A stretch of 64,000 bases of DNA, from positions 5,724,001-5,788,000 of the forward strand of contig OU744737.1 in assembly GCA_916613615.1 (NCBI GenBank). The letters are read 5' to 3'. Within the stretch, counting starts at the first letter, position 1, and every line of letters begins with the position of its first letter. Origin of the DNA: Steromphala cineraria (taxonomy: Eukaryota; Mollusca; Gastropoda; Trochida; Trochidae). The notes under the pieces are model-generated. The model searched no databases. It saw nothing but the letters and a program-made list of their open reading frames with translations, and had not been told where the DNA came from. A program made the translations under genes and the position numbers. Shown here piece after piece: positions 12,264 through 24,918 of this stretch.

Positions 12264-12459
12264 CAATCTTCCTACGCAAAACCTAAAACGTCAGTTTCGT
12301 AACTGTCAGTTTCATGCCTTGCTGCATACCCTTGAGTTTTCTGTGCCTGCTGTCTTGTCTGTAAGGGCACTATAGCAGCACAGAAAAGTAAAGGGTCTGC
12401 AGCAAGACATAAACTGACAGTTCGGAAAGTGGCGTTTTAGGCTTTGCTTAGGAAGATGG
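12264..12459. repeat. Foldback element, copy 2 (196 bp)
   Basis: Same plan and length as 4364-4559: left arm CAATCTTCCTACGCAAAACC, ATGCCTTGCTGCATACCC; right arm GCAGCACAGAAAAG, GTCTGCAGCAAGACAT, GTGGCGTTTTAGGC, AGGAAGATG. The two copies share arms but have diverged in the central loop. Confidence 0.8.
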
Positions 12460-12720
12460 CCTAGTTCTGGGTGGACATCATTTGATATCATATTCCTTCT
12501 TATATATTATTAATTTTCTAATATTTTAAAACAAGAATTGTACTCTTCAAATGTTACAACACTAGATCTACATACATGTAAAATATATCTTTTTACTTAT
12601 ATTTTATTGTCTAAAACTCTTAAATGTAACTTTAAGTCTCTCGTAACCTATTTTGGGTGGCATTTGTACTGTTTACGCTTTTAGTATGTATTTTACAAAT
12701 GGTGAGAATTTAATAAACTA
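12460..12720. other. AT-rich leader to pentanucleotide array
   Basis: No gene. The end (GGTGAGAATTTAATAAACTA) running straight into TATTG units resembles the 3' terminus of a non-LTR retroelement tail that seeded the array. That is inference only. Confidence 0.35.
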
Positions 12721-13081
12721 TATTGTATTGTATTGTATTGTATTGCATTGCATTGTATTGTATTGTATTGCATTGCATTGTATTGTATTGCATTGTATTG
12801 TATTGTATTGTATTGCATTGTATTGTATTGTATTGTATTGTATTGCATTTTATTGTATTGTATTGTATTGCATTGCATTGCATTGCATTGTATTGCATTG
12901 CATTGCATAGCATTGCATTGTATTGTATTGTATTGTATTGCATTGTATTGCATTGCATTGCATTGCATTGTATTGTATTGTTTTGTATAGTATTGTATTG
13001 TATTGTATTGTATTGTATTGCATTTTATTGTATTGTATTGTATTGTATTGTATTGTATTGTATTGTATTGTATTGTATTGT
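12721..13081. repeat. (TATTG/CATTG)n pentanucleotide array
   Basis: About 72 five-base units. Each is TATTG or CATTG with a handful of point variants (TTTTG, CATTT, TATAG). Because 5 and 3 are coprime, long frames with cysteine-, isoleucine- and tyrosine-rich peptides appear on both strands. These are artefacts, not genes. Confidence 0.97.
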
Positions 13082-14137
13082 AAAATCGTACACAGAGGAA
13101 GCCTAAAGCAAGGCTGTTTTTCCCTTTTAAATCAGCATATAGGCTCATCAGTGTGTGAGTCTAATATATGATATGTTTAAAGCACAACTTTTGTCTAATA
13201 TTCATGGAATTGTCAGTTTTCTTATTAAACAAAACTTTGATTGTTTATCGTATTTAACAACACTTTGAAGAACGAATGTATGTACATCGAAATGTAACGA
13301 TTTCAAATAGCAAATCATTTGACAATTAAAACCGATAAAGTTAAAGTTATACGAAATTAAGTGTTCCGTGTACATGCTTTCTATCGATCAGCTAAACCTT
13401 CATTTGAACTTCAGATAACTAAATATTGCAAATGATGACAAATAACAGATCTCGATTGCGATACAAAATGATGGAGCGATGGACGAAAGTTTCTAACCTG
13501 ACACTAATAAGTTAGCACGCATCATTATAGACAGCTAAAGTATAACAAACCAACAACTGTCATCAATCATCAAACTTTAAAAAGTTATTTCTAAAAATCA
13601 TTTGTACTTACTTGTTAGTTGTGGTGCTAATACTTCAGTTATTTTCAATGTTTGACATCCTTCACCGAGATTCGGCGAGACCCACCCATTTAAATCCCAC
13701 ACACCGAATGCAGAGCGAAGCCTATCACCCCGCTATAACGCTCACAGTGACAGCGCCGCAGCATCCATGTATTTCGTTATAGCGTGTTTTCAAAGACAGG
13801 CCTTTATTTCGCTTTTCAATTCAACTCTCCGCTTTTCTTCAAAATTGTTAATCATATATAGGCTAGTTTATGATGACGTTGCTGTAGAATGCATTTGTAG
13901 GATATGTACTCAAAGGCAGGTAGATTTGTTTTCATTTGTTTCCACGTTTTCCTTGTTGATGCACGGAATGTTTAAATCGTTTTAAGTTTTATTTCGATTA
14001 ATATGTAATAATAATTACAAGTGAATGATTTATTCAAGGAAGTTCAACTAATGCTTGTAAAAGATTCAAACAAAACGTGTTCTGATTAAAGCATATTAAC
14101 CGTTGATGGGTGTTGCGTCAAACCCTTCTTTGCAGTT
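13082..14137. other. No gene seen
   Basis: Unique-looking sequence between two tandem arrays. The 13767-13985 frame has no recognisable domain. Confidence 0.35.
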
Positions 14138-17100
14138 ATTGGAGATGGTAGAAGATGTCTGGGCCGACAGCATTGAAGATGGTAGAAGATGTCTGGGCCG
14201 ACAGCATTGAAGATGGTAGAAGATGTCTGAACCGACAGCATTGAAGATGGTAGAAGATGTCTGGGTCGACAGCATTGAAGATGGTAGAAGATGTCTGGAC
14301 CGACAGCATTGGAGATGGTAGAAGATGTCTGGGACGACAGCATTAAAGATTGTAGAAGATGTCTGGGCCGACAGCATTGAAGATGGTAGAAGATGCCTTC
14401 ACCGACAGCATTGAAGATGGTAGAAGATGTCTGGACCGACAGCATTGAAGATGGTAGAAGATGTCTGGGCCGACACCATTGAAGATGGTAGAAGATGTCT
14501 GGGCCGACACCATTGGAGATGGTAGAAGATGTCTGGGCCGACAGCATTAAAGATGGTAGAAGATGCCATCACCGACAGCATTGAAGATGGTAGAAGATGT
14601 CTGGACCGACAGCATTGGAGATGGTAGAAGATGTCTGGGACGACAGCATTAAAGATTGTAGAAGATGTCTGGGCCGACAGCATTGAAGATGGTAGAAGAT
14701 GCCTTCACCGACAGCATTGGAGATGGTAGAAGATGTCTGGGACGACAGCATTAAAGATGGTAGAATCTATCTGGACCGACAGCATTGAAGATGGTAGAAG
14801 ATGTCTGGACCGACAGCATTGGAGATGGTAGAAGATGTCTGGGACGACAGCATTAAAGATTGTAGAAGATGTCTGGGCCGACAGCATTGAAGATGGTAGA
14901 AGATGTCTGGGCCGACAACATTGAAGATGGTAGAAGATGTCTGGGCCGACACCATTGGAGATGGTAGAAGATGTCTGGGCCGACAGCATTGAAGATAGTA
15001 GAAGATGTCTGGACCGACAGCATTGGAGATGGTAGAAGATGCCTTGAACGACAGCATTGGGGATGGTAGAAGATGTCTGGGCCGACACCATTGGAGATGG
15101 TAGAAGATGTCAGGACCGACAGCATTGGAGATGGTAGAAGATGTCTGGGCCGACACCATTGGGGATGGTAGAAGATGTCTGGGCCGACAGCATTGGAGAT
15201 GGTAGAAGATGTCTGAACCGACAGCATTGGAGATGGTAGAAGATGTCTGGGCCGACACCATTGGGGATGGTAGAAGATGTCTGGGCCGACAGCATTGGAG
15301 ATGGTAGAAGATGTCTGAACCGACAGCATTGGAGATGGTAGAAGATGTCTGGGCCGACAGCATTGGGGATGGTAGAAGATGTCTGGGCCGACAGCATTGA
15401 AGATGGTAGAAGATGTCTGAACCGACAGCATTGGAGATGGTAGAAGATGTCTGGATCGACACCATTGGAGATTGTAGAAGATGTCTGGACCGACACCATT
15501 GGAGATGGCAGAAGATGTCTGAACCGACAGCATTGAAGATGGTAGAAGATGTCTGGGCCGACACCATTGGAGATGGTAGAAGATGTCTGGACCGACAGCA
15601 TTGGATATAGTAGAATATGTCTGGGCCGACAGCATTGGAGATGGCAGAAGGTGCCTGGACCGACAGCATTGGAGATGGCAGAAGATGTCTGGGCCGACAC
15701 CATTGGAGATGGTAGAAGATGTCTGGGCCGATAGCATTAAAGATAGTAGAATCTATCTGGACCGACAGCATTGGAGATGGTAGAAGATGTCTGGACCGAC
15801 AGCATTGGAGATGGTAGAAGATGTCTGGGACGACAGCATTAAAGATTGTAGAAGATGTCTGGGCCGACAGCATTGAAGATGGTAGAAGATGTCTGGGCCG
15901 ACAACATTGAAGATGGTAGAAGATGTCTGGGCCGACACCATTGGAGATGGTAGAAGATGTCTGGGCCGACAGCATTGAAGATAGTAGAAGATGTCTGGAC
16001 CGACAGCATTGGAGATGGTAGAAGATGCCTTGAACGACAGCATTGGGGATGGTAGAAGATGTCTGGGCCGACACCATTGGAGATGGTAGAAGATGTCTGG
16101 GCCGAAAACATTGAAGATGGTAGAAGATGTCTGGGCCGACACCATTGGGGATGGTAGAAGATGTCTGGGCCGACAGCATTGGAGATGGTAGAAGATGTCT
16201 GAACCGACAGCATTGAAGATGGTAGAAGATGCCTTGAACGACAGCATTGGGGATGGTAGAAGATGTCTGGGCCGACACCATTGGATATAGTAGAATATGT
16301 CTGGGCCGACACCATTGAAGATGGTAGAATATGTCTGGGCCGACACCATTGGGGATGGTAGAAGATGTCTGGGCCGACAGCATTGGAGATGGTAGAAGAT
16401 GTCTGAACCGACAGCATTGGAGATGGTAGAAGATGCCTTGAACGACAGCATTGGGGATGGTAGAAGATGTCTGGGCCGACACCATTGGATATAGTAGAAT
16501 ATGTCTGGGCCGACACCATTGAAGATGGTAGAATATGTCTGGGCCGACACCATTGGGGATGGTAGAAGATGTCTGGGCCGACAGCATTGGAGATGGTAGA
16601 AGATGTCTGAACCGACAGCATTGGAGATGGTAGAAGATGTCTGAACCGACAGCATTGGGGATGGTAGAAGATGTCTGGGCCGACAGCATTGAAGATGGTA
16701 GAAGATGTCTGAACCGACACCATTGGAGATGGTAGAAGATGTCTGAACCGACAGCTTTGAAGATGGTAGAAGATGTCTGGGCCGACACCATTGGAGATGG
16801 TAGAAGATGTCTGGACCGACAGCATTGAAGATGGTAGAAGATGTCTGGGCCGACAGCATTGAAGATGGTAGAAGATGTCTGGACCGACAGCATTGGAGAT
16901 AGTAGAATATGTCTGGGCCGACAGCATTGGAGATGGCAGAAGATGCCTGGACCGACAGCATTGGAGATGGCAGAAGATGTCTGGACCGGCAGCATTGAAG
17001 ATGGTAGAAGATGTCTGGGCCGACAGCATTCGAGATGGTAGAAGATGTCTGGACCGACAGCATTGGAGATGGTAGAAGATGTCTGGACCGACAGCATTGG

Positions 17101-17623
17101 GGATGGTAGAAGATGTCTGGGCCGACAGCATTGAAGATGGTAGAAGATGTCTGGACCGACACCATTGGAGATGGTAGAAGATGTCTGGGCCGACAGCATT
17201 GGAGATGGTAGAAGATGTCTGGACCGCGGCATTGGGGATGGTAGAAGATGTCTGGGCCGACAGCATTGAAGATTGTAGAAGATGTCTGGACCGACAGCAT
17301 TGAAGATGGTAGAAGATGTCTGGACCGACAGCATTGAAGATGGTAGAAGATGTCTGAACCGACAGCATTAGAGATAGTAGAATATGTCTGGACCGACAGC
17401 ATTGAAGATGGTAGAAGATGTCTGGGTCGACACCATTGAAGATGGTAGAATATGTCTGGGCCGATAACATTGAAGATGGTAGAAGATGTCTGGGCCGACA
17501 ACATTGAAGATGGTAGAAGATGTCTGGGCCGACAGCATTGGGGATGGTAGAAGATGTCTGGACCGACAGCATTGAAGATGGTAAAAGATGTCTGGACCGA
17601 CAGCATTGAAGATGGTAGAAGAT
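14138..17623. repeat. 34-bp minisatellite, about 100 units
   Basis: The unit is, in two halves, TGGAGATGGTAGAAGATGTC and TGGGCCGACAGCAT, with recurrent variants (GAAG for GGAG, GAACC or GGACC for GGGCC, ACCAT for AGCAT) and some odd units such as AGATGCCTTCACCGACAGC. Indels are rare, so three units (102 bp) keep frame. The minus strand stays open in all three frames, giving frames of 855, 637 and 577 codons that encode variants of one 34-residue repeat. There is no flanking coding context, so I treat it as non-coding satellite. Confidence 0.95.
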
Positions 17624-18233
17624 ATAAGTATATTGTTAAATATTGTGTATATAATTTTGTGAACAAATACGTGTTACATAAAACTTACATCAACATTATG
17701 TTTCTCACATAAGGGATATGAGATTATATGAAACTATAGATTCAGACACGATAAGTGTTTAATTAAGCAACTGTGCACATAATCCTGTCTTACTTGTTAT
17801 TTGTTTGAGTTGTTAATTGAGTGCATTCAGCCGCAACAGAGGTGACCATGACCAGACTATCCCAGAATATTGTATTAGAAGGGTCAGTTTACGCATGAAA
17901 AATCGGTGATCCTTTGTCATTGCTGCTGAACTTATTTGAATGACGTCAAAACGAAACCATTATTTCACGATATTTGCAATAAGATGCACAAGCAAGTGAA
18001 CAAGCCTTGAGTACGCAGCTGTACAGTGAAACTACCCGTAAATGATTTGAACACATCTATAACATTCACTAGGTAGACCAAGCATGCACTAGGTAGGCTG
18101 ACAAAACATTTAAACACGTTTCAACATTTCATGCATATATATAACATATGCTTGCAAAATCTAAAACTGTAAAAATGTGGTATAAGCAACAAAGATACTG
18201 ACACCTTTGACTGTTTTGTATCCCAACCAATTC
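17624..18233. other. No gene seen
   Basis: AT-rich spacer between the minisatellite and a MITE. Nothing recognised. Confidence 0.35.
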
Positions 18234-18723
18234 TTAAAGTGACACAGAGTATCTTTCTGAAAATTATATTTGGTTTTGATAAGCTACAAAATATCTGATT
18301 GAAGTTCATATCCCATCACTGGACTTGCAAATATATCCATGTATGCATAATATCTTTAAAATGCTTGATTTTATGGAAAAATCAAGAAAACATCTCAAAT
18401 ACGTTTAATATTCGAAATAATGCATGTAATTAATCTACCTATTAGTAACAATACCTAATTAAAACTATCGAATCTAATATACCTTCCTGTCAGCTAATGA
18501 CAGGGTTTCAAAATTACGTTTGGCAAATTTGCGAGCGCCACTTGTGCCACATTGTCCGGTTTTCGATCAAAATCCCGACTTTGAATGGCCGTATTTTCGC
18601 TCTAATGTACTGATTGACCTTTAACTTGTTATTTTCAGTAACAGTTAGTGGTTCGCGATGAAATACCATCGGTTTCAAAATTTGACATATTTGATCCTAT
18701 CAACATACTCTGTGTCCTTTTAA
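18234..18723. mobile_element. ACACAGAGTAT MITE, copy 1 (490 bp)
   Basis: Left end TTAAAGTGACACAGAGTATC, right end CATACTCTGTGTCCTTTTAA, TTAA at both termini. The whole interior matches, in opposite orientation, the copy at 37104-37600 (for example AACAGTTAGTGGTTC and TTTTCGATCAAAATCCCGAC). A third, truncated copy is at 58768-58995. Non-coding; the small frame it creates at 18121-18309 is not a gene. Confidence 0.88.
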
Positions 18724-19375
18724 CTTTGTTCCATGTATTGATATGAAATCTTTGATCTCGTGGTATAGAAACGGAATGAAACACTTTTGGGATATTATCT
18801 CTTCAACTGGTAAACTAAACACACCTGTAACACTTCAACAAAATGTGCAAACCAATAATCATAGAAATATTATTCCGATACATTCATATAAAATATTGTT
18901 TTTATAAACTGAAAGTGATATTCGAGAGCTTGACAACTATAAACCAACAGAGTAAGCTTGGTGAGAATGTGCTGCATATGAACGAAGTACTTATACATTG
19001 TCCTATGTGTGATGAATATCCCAACTTCATAGAGCTTCATAGTGAAACAAAATGAAAATTTCTAACGTCTCATATTATCAATATTCATTTTACTCAAAAA
19101 TTGCTCATATATTTTACAAGATTAAACAGAGAAGAATGCATTTTATATATTCTAAGTTCAACTTAGCTGTATCTATTGCAACAATTACACAACGTCTAAT
19201 AGATGATAGTATTATCTAATTAGAAGACAGTTTCATCTAAATAGACGATAGTTTACAAGCATCTATATAAGCATTCTTCTCTGTTACATTTTGTAAAATG
19301 AAAGAGCAATTTCTGGAGTAATATGAACATTTATAATTTTCTCTCACTGCAGGCAGCAATGCGCTTCCATATGAA
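18724..19375. other. No gene seen
   Basis: The frame at 18843-19055 has no family features. Words such as ATCTAATTAGA and ATAGACGATAG near 19200-19260 form a weak local repeat. Confidence 0.35.
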
Positions 19376-21798
19376 TCGGTTTCATCCCAACTATGTTCAA
19401 CTTAGTATCTGTTTCATCCCAACTATGTTCAACTTAGCATCTGTTTCATTCCAACTATGTTCAACTTAGTATCTGTTTCATCCCAACTATGTTCAACTTA
19501 GCATCTGTTTCATTCCAACTATGTTCAACTTAGTATCTGTTTCATCCCAACTATGTTCAACTTAGTATCTGTTTCATTCCAACTATGTTCAACTTAGTAT
19601 CTGTTTCATTCCAACTATGTTCAACTTAGCATCTGTTTCATTCCAACTATGTTCAACTTAGCATCTGTTTCATTCCAACTATGTTCAACTTAGTATCTGT
19701 TTCATCCCAACTATGTTCAACTTAGCATCTGTTTCATTCCAACTATGTTCAACTTAGTATCTGTTTCATCCCAACTATGTTCAACTTAGTATCTGTTTCA
19801 TCCCAACTATGTTCAACTTAGTATCTGTTTCATTCCAACTATGTTCAACTTAGTATCTGTTTCATTCCAACTATGTTCAACTTAGCATCTGTTTCATCCC
19901 AACTATGTTCAACTTAGCATCTGTTTCATTCCAACTATGGTCAACTTAGTATCTGTTTCATTCCAACTATGTTCAACTTAGTATCTGTTTCATCCCAACT
20001 ATGTTCAACTTAGCATCTGTTTCATTCCAACTATGTTCAACTTAGTATCTGTTTCATTCCAACTATGTTCAACTTAGTATCTGTTTCATTCCAACTATGT
20101 TCAACTTAGCATCTGTTTCATTCCAACTATGTTCAACTTAGTATCTGTTTCATCCCAACTATGTTCAACTTAGCATCTGTTTCATTCCAACTATGTTCAA
20201 CTTAGTATCTGTTTCATTCCAACTATGTTCAACTTAGCATCTGTTTCATTCCAACTATGTTCAACTTAGTATCTGTTTCATCCCAACTATGTTCAACTTA
20301 GCATCTGTTTCATTCCAACTATGTTCAACTTAGCATCTGTTTCATCCCAACTATGTTCAACTTAGCATCTGTTTCATTCCAACTATGTTCAACTTAGTAT
20401 CTGTTTCATTCCAACTATGTTCAACTTAGTATCTGTTTCATCCCAACTATGTTCAACTTAGCATCTGTTTCATTCCAACTATGTTCAACTTAGTATCTGT
20501 TTCATCCCAACTATGTTCAACTTAGTATCTGTTTCATTCCAACTATGTTCAACTTAGTATCTGTTTCATCCCAACTATGTTCAACTTAGCATCTGTTTCA
20601 TTCCAACTATGTTCAACTTAGCATCTGTTTCATCCCAACTATGTTCAACTTACTATCTGTTTCATTCCAACTATGGTCAACTTAGTATCTGTTTCATTCC
20701 AACTATGTTCAACTTAGTATCTGTTTCCTTCCAACTTAGTATCTGTTTCATCCCAACTATGTTCAACTTAGTATCTGTTTCATCCCAACTATGTTCAACT
20801 TAGCATCTGTTTCATTCCAACTATGTTCAACTTAGCATCTGTTTCATCCCAACTATGTTCAACTTACTATCTGTTTCATTCCAACTATGGTCAACTTAGT
20901 ATCTGTTTCATTCCAACTATGTTCAACTTAGTATCTGTTTCCTTCCAACTTAGTATCTGTTTCATCCCAACTATGTTCAACTTAGCATCTGTTTCATTCC
21001 AACTATGTTCAACTTAGTATCTGTTTCATTCCAACTATGTTCAACTTAGTATCTGTTTCATCCCAACTATGTTCAACTTAGCATCTGTTTCATTCCAACT
21101 ATGTTCAACTTAGTATCTGTTTCATCCCAACAATGTTCAACTTAGTATCTGTTTCATTCCAACTATGTTCAACTTAGCATCTGTTTCATTCCAACTATGT
21201 TCAACTTAGTATCTGTTTCATCCCAACTATGTTCAACTTAGCATCTGTTTCATTCCAACTATGTTCAACTTAGCATCTGTTTCATCCCAACTATGTTCAA
21301 CTTACTATCTGTTTCATTCCAACTATGGTCAACTTAGTATCTGTTTCATTCCAACTATGTTCAACTTAGTATCTGTTTCCTTCCAACTATGTTCAACTTA
21401 GTATATGTTTCCTTCCAACTTAGTATCTGTTTCATTCCAACTATGTTCAACTTAGTATCTGTTTCATCCCAACTATGTTCAACTTAGTATCTGTTTCATT
21501 CCAACTATGTTTAACTTAGTATCTGTTTCATTCCAACTATGTTCAACTTAGTATATGTTTCATCCCAACTATGTTCAACTTAGTATCTGTTTCATTCCAA
21601 CTATGTTCAACTTAGTATCTGTTTCATTCCAACTATGTTCAATTTAGTATCTGTTTCATTCCAACTTTGTTCAAATTAGTATCTGTTTCATCCCAACTAT
21701 GTTCAACTTAGTATCTGTTTCATCCCAACTATGTTCAACTTAGTATCTGTTTCATCCCAACTATGTTCAATTTAGTATCTGTTTCATTCCAACTATGG
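19376..21798. repeat. 32-bp minisatellite, about 75 units
   Basis: Unit in two parts: (T/C)ATCTGTTTCAT(T/C)CCAAC and TATGTTCAACTTAG. Variation is mainly T/C at two positions. Blocks carrying rarer changes (CTTACTATC, CTATGGTCAAC and the shortened unit TTCCTTCCAACTTAG) recur about 210 bp apart at 20609-21017 and again near 21290-21430, which shows higher-order duplication. Diverged flank words (CCAACTATGGATGCGATGTA) occur at 21795 and again at 22037. Confidence 0.95.
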
Positions 21799-22550
21799 AT
21801 GCGATGTATGAATTTATATAATCCTACATTGCTTTTTCACGTTTTAGGGCTAACCGATTTTGTGTCTGTTTTAGCTGTATCACAACTTCATAGAAATCAA
21901 TAATGAAAACATATTTTAAAGTTTCAAACATATTATTAATGTTGATTTTACTCTTTAAATGCTCTTACATTTGAACAGAGAAGATATTATTTAATACATG
22001 TATATGCTAAGTTCAACATAGTTGTATCTGTTTTATTCCAACTATGGATGCGATGTATGAACTTATATATCTTGTATATGTTAGCGGCAATAGGGATAAT
22101 ACTTCAATAGCGTTAATGCCAAGGAAATAACGTAGTGACAAGGCAATAGCGTTATTGCCGAATTTTTATTGCCATGTATATATATATTGTTTTCACGTTA
22201 ACTTGTAGGGCTAACCGATTTATGTGACTGGGACAGTTGTGATGCTGCATCACTTAGGCCTACGTTACGTTTGGGAGATCACGACATCACTTGAAGACGC
22301 CTGCTAGTGAATATATATATATATATTGATTAATCATACCTTACCACCGTTCAGCCTCGAATCATCGGCAAGATGTGCCTGAATTACACTCTCTCAATTA
22401 CACGCTCAGTGAGTTTTCTATAGCGTGCTGAACAAGCTCTTCTGGTCATTTTCCAATCTTCTTGTTTTGATTTTCATTTGATTCAAAATTTCTCAACTAA
22501 AATCAAAGCCCCATCGTCATACTTGCATGCGGTTCGTGATGAAATTTAGC
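21799..22550. other. Array flank; no gene
   Basis: Contains a second diverged copy of the array edge near 22005-22060. At 22080-22180 lies a run of GGCAATA/AATAGCG words that partly fold on themselves. No coding signal. Confidence 0.35.
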
Positions 22551-22643
22551 TACAGTAGAACTTATATGCGTATAGCGAACACCGGATATAGCGAACTAAA
22601 TTCTGTGGTCCCTTGGAGTTCGTTATATCCGAGTTCTACTGTA
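22551..22643. mobile_element. Short TA-flanked MITE (93 bp)
   Basis: Ends TACAGTAGAACTTATATGCG and, inverted, GATATAACGAACTCC through GAGTTCTACTGTA. The TACAGTAGAAC end with internal GCGAAC/CGTTATATCC words is like pogo/Tigger-type MITEs of the Tc1-mariner group. Superfamily assignment rests on the terminal motif only. Confidence 0.65.
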
Positions 22644-24282
22644 TTTAGAATACATCCCTCGGTTGAAACATCTTTCGTCAAAAGTTTGATCTCGTATTTA
22701 CATGTTTTAATCAACAATATAACACTTCATTCGACGTCCAAAGAACAGTACCCTCTGCAAAAGTGCCAAAGCTTTTAACGAACTCGTTTTCGGTGACGTC
22801 ATCATTAAGTGTGAAGGATTTAAATCGCATCTCAGTTACCGCAATTGCGTCCGATGGGTATCAGTTTCTGATTCGGAGAAAAAGAAAATCTAGTCGCCCG
22901 CGACGACTTTCAAGCGTATAGTGATGAAGCGCAAATCGTGAGATGGCGGCACTTGATTCGCCTTCATGTCGGCTGCCGTCCACATAGAGTACTTATCTCT
23001 ATTTCATGGAGGGGACGGGTCTTTCTTACCCACGTTTTACCTACATTATATTTACGATATCGGGTATTACATAGAGGGGTCGGGTCTTTCTTACCCACGT
23101 TTTATCTACATTTTATTTATGATATCGGGTTCGTGTGTATGTAGGTGGAATTTAAGGGCGGCGTTTCGGTCAACAACAAAATACCTATATTCGCCCAGCA
23201 TTTAATAGCATTCATATTAATTACTTTAAATGGCTATAATGAATGAAAAGTGTCTCTCGTAATTCCCCAGGAAATGGCTCATCTTTTTAATATATTGACT
23301 TTGTATTTTAATGAATGTATATATTTTTTTATATTATGTGGAGGTGAGACATGAATAAACTATCTGTCTGCCTGTCTGCTTAGAAAAATAATTATACAAG
23401 AAATTAAAAATGTAAATGAAATCATATCTGCCCATATTGCGTACAAAGGCTCTTGAAAGGCCAGTTGAATGCCACCATACAAACATTTGTTTGTACGGCG
23501 GTAATTGCGGTTATTTCCCTCAGGAAACGTGCTGCAATTAAAAGGGACGGTAGCACGTTTTGGGGACGCTAAGGCATCTCACATATACTAAAATAACTGT
23601 TTCTAAACACAAAAAAAAGTAAAGTTTTTACATCAAATGAATCAGATCTTAAACGGGGAAAAGTTTTGTTTAAAAGCGATACAGCATATTAATATTGAAA
23701 AATATTTCAAATTATGTGTACAAAACCAGACATTTGTCATATGATGTTGAAAAACAGGCATGAACAACTTTTTAAAATAGTTTTCTGCAAAATATGAAGT
23801 TATTTGACATATCAAACGTCGATAAATGTTAAAACTGGTTTCAAATTAATAATACATATAGACTCACATCTAATTACAAAATGCCATATGCATAATAATG
23901 TTGACATGAACCTTCCGTATCGCGGCAATGCTTTCAGGAGATACCAGTGCGTATAGTTGGGTGTGATAACATGCCTTACTTAACTTGTAACAAACTCTTG
24001 AAACGTGTTGTAAATGTTGCAAGATGAAATGTTCTCAACTCAATTTTGGTTGTAAGTTTGATACGCATTGACAGCTTTGGTCAAACCTCTAATAAACATT
24101 TCACACTTAATGCAGCCCCAGGCGCTACAAACATGGCTGCGCTGAAGTTCATAATTACAACTGCATGATGTCAGTAAACCCCGAGCAGCGCCATTTTTGC
24201 AGTTGCACGTTTTCTTGAAATTCTGTTGCTTCAATTTTACCCCAATAATTAAATTGAGCCCTTTCAATATCTTCTTTTAAAG
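22644..24282. other. No gene seen; small duplications
   Basis: A two-unit tandem repeat of about 68 bp lies near 23010-23130 (GGGTCTTTCTTACCCACGTT occurs twice). At 23319-23380 the words GAGACATGAATAAACTATCT followed by CTGTCTGCCTGTCTG resemble a retroelement 3' tail. At 23538 a one-ended AAAAGGGACGGTAGCACGTT looks like a diverged GTAGCACGT MITE end. No gene recognised. Confidence 0.4.
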
Positions 24283-24440
24283 GGGAAGTAACTCGTTTTT
24301 TTGAAAATTTAATATTTAAACTTTTTCCAAATGCTAAATGTTTTCCGTTTTTGTCAAAAATCTGATTTTAAAAAACCAATCATCCATAGTCAGAAAACAA
24401 AGTATAAATATTCACACAAAGTCCATTAGCGGACACCTAA
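24283..24440. repeat. One-ended remnant of the GTAGCACGT MITE family
   Basis: Begins TTAAAGGGGAAGTAACTCGT and then matches, in inverted orientation, the interior of copies A-C (CCAATCATCCATAGTCAGAA, ATTCACACAAAGTCCATTAG). The distal end is missing. Confidence 0.6.
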
Positions 24441-24918
24441 AGGTTAAAGTTAATTCCATTCTCTCCCCACAGAGGCAGCTCAGTGCGAGCAAGCCTCTGT
24501 TCTATTACGCCAAGATCCTGGGGTTCCGGCAGATTACCCTAGCGACAAAATGTTGTAACTTAAAATATCTCCCTTATTTGCAGCTAATGAACATACCTTT
24601 TTCGGGCAAGTGACATGGAAAATATGCCTTTATGTTTATTTTTCATTAACTGTGAGAGGGAAAACATTTGAAAATCAGATATGGATAGGCCTAGGGTTTT
24701 TCATTAGGTAGAAACTGTTTTAAAATTCTGTAAAATATTATTTGTTTCATGATTAGTTTTATTTTAATTATTACCCAAATAAAAACTAATGAGAAGGTAA
24801 AAGCGATGTGTCTTCGATGTCACCCGAACCACGTCCTCCTGTCAACTTGCCATACACGACCAAAAAATGGGAAATAATCAACCAATAGATTTCAGATACA
24901 CTTGATACAGTCGAGTAT
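24441..24918. other. No gene seen
   Basis: No coding or repeat feature I can support. Confidence 0.3.

Noticed and set aside
12653..13171. Frames rich in Cys, Ile and Tyr on both strands
   Set aside because: They are translations of the (T/C)ATTG pentanucleotide array.
14086..17666. Minus-strand frames of 855, 637, 577 and 294 codons
   Set aside because: All are readings of the 34-bp minisatellite in different frames. Overlapping frames are equally open, and there is no domain, start context or flanking exon.
14138..21798. Possible CRISPR-like arrays
   Set aside because: Units abut with no unique spacers, there are no cas genes, and the DNA is clearly eukaryotic.
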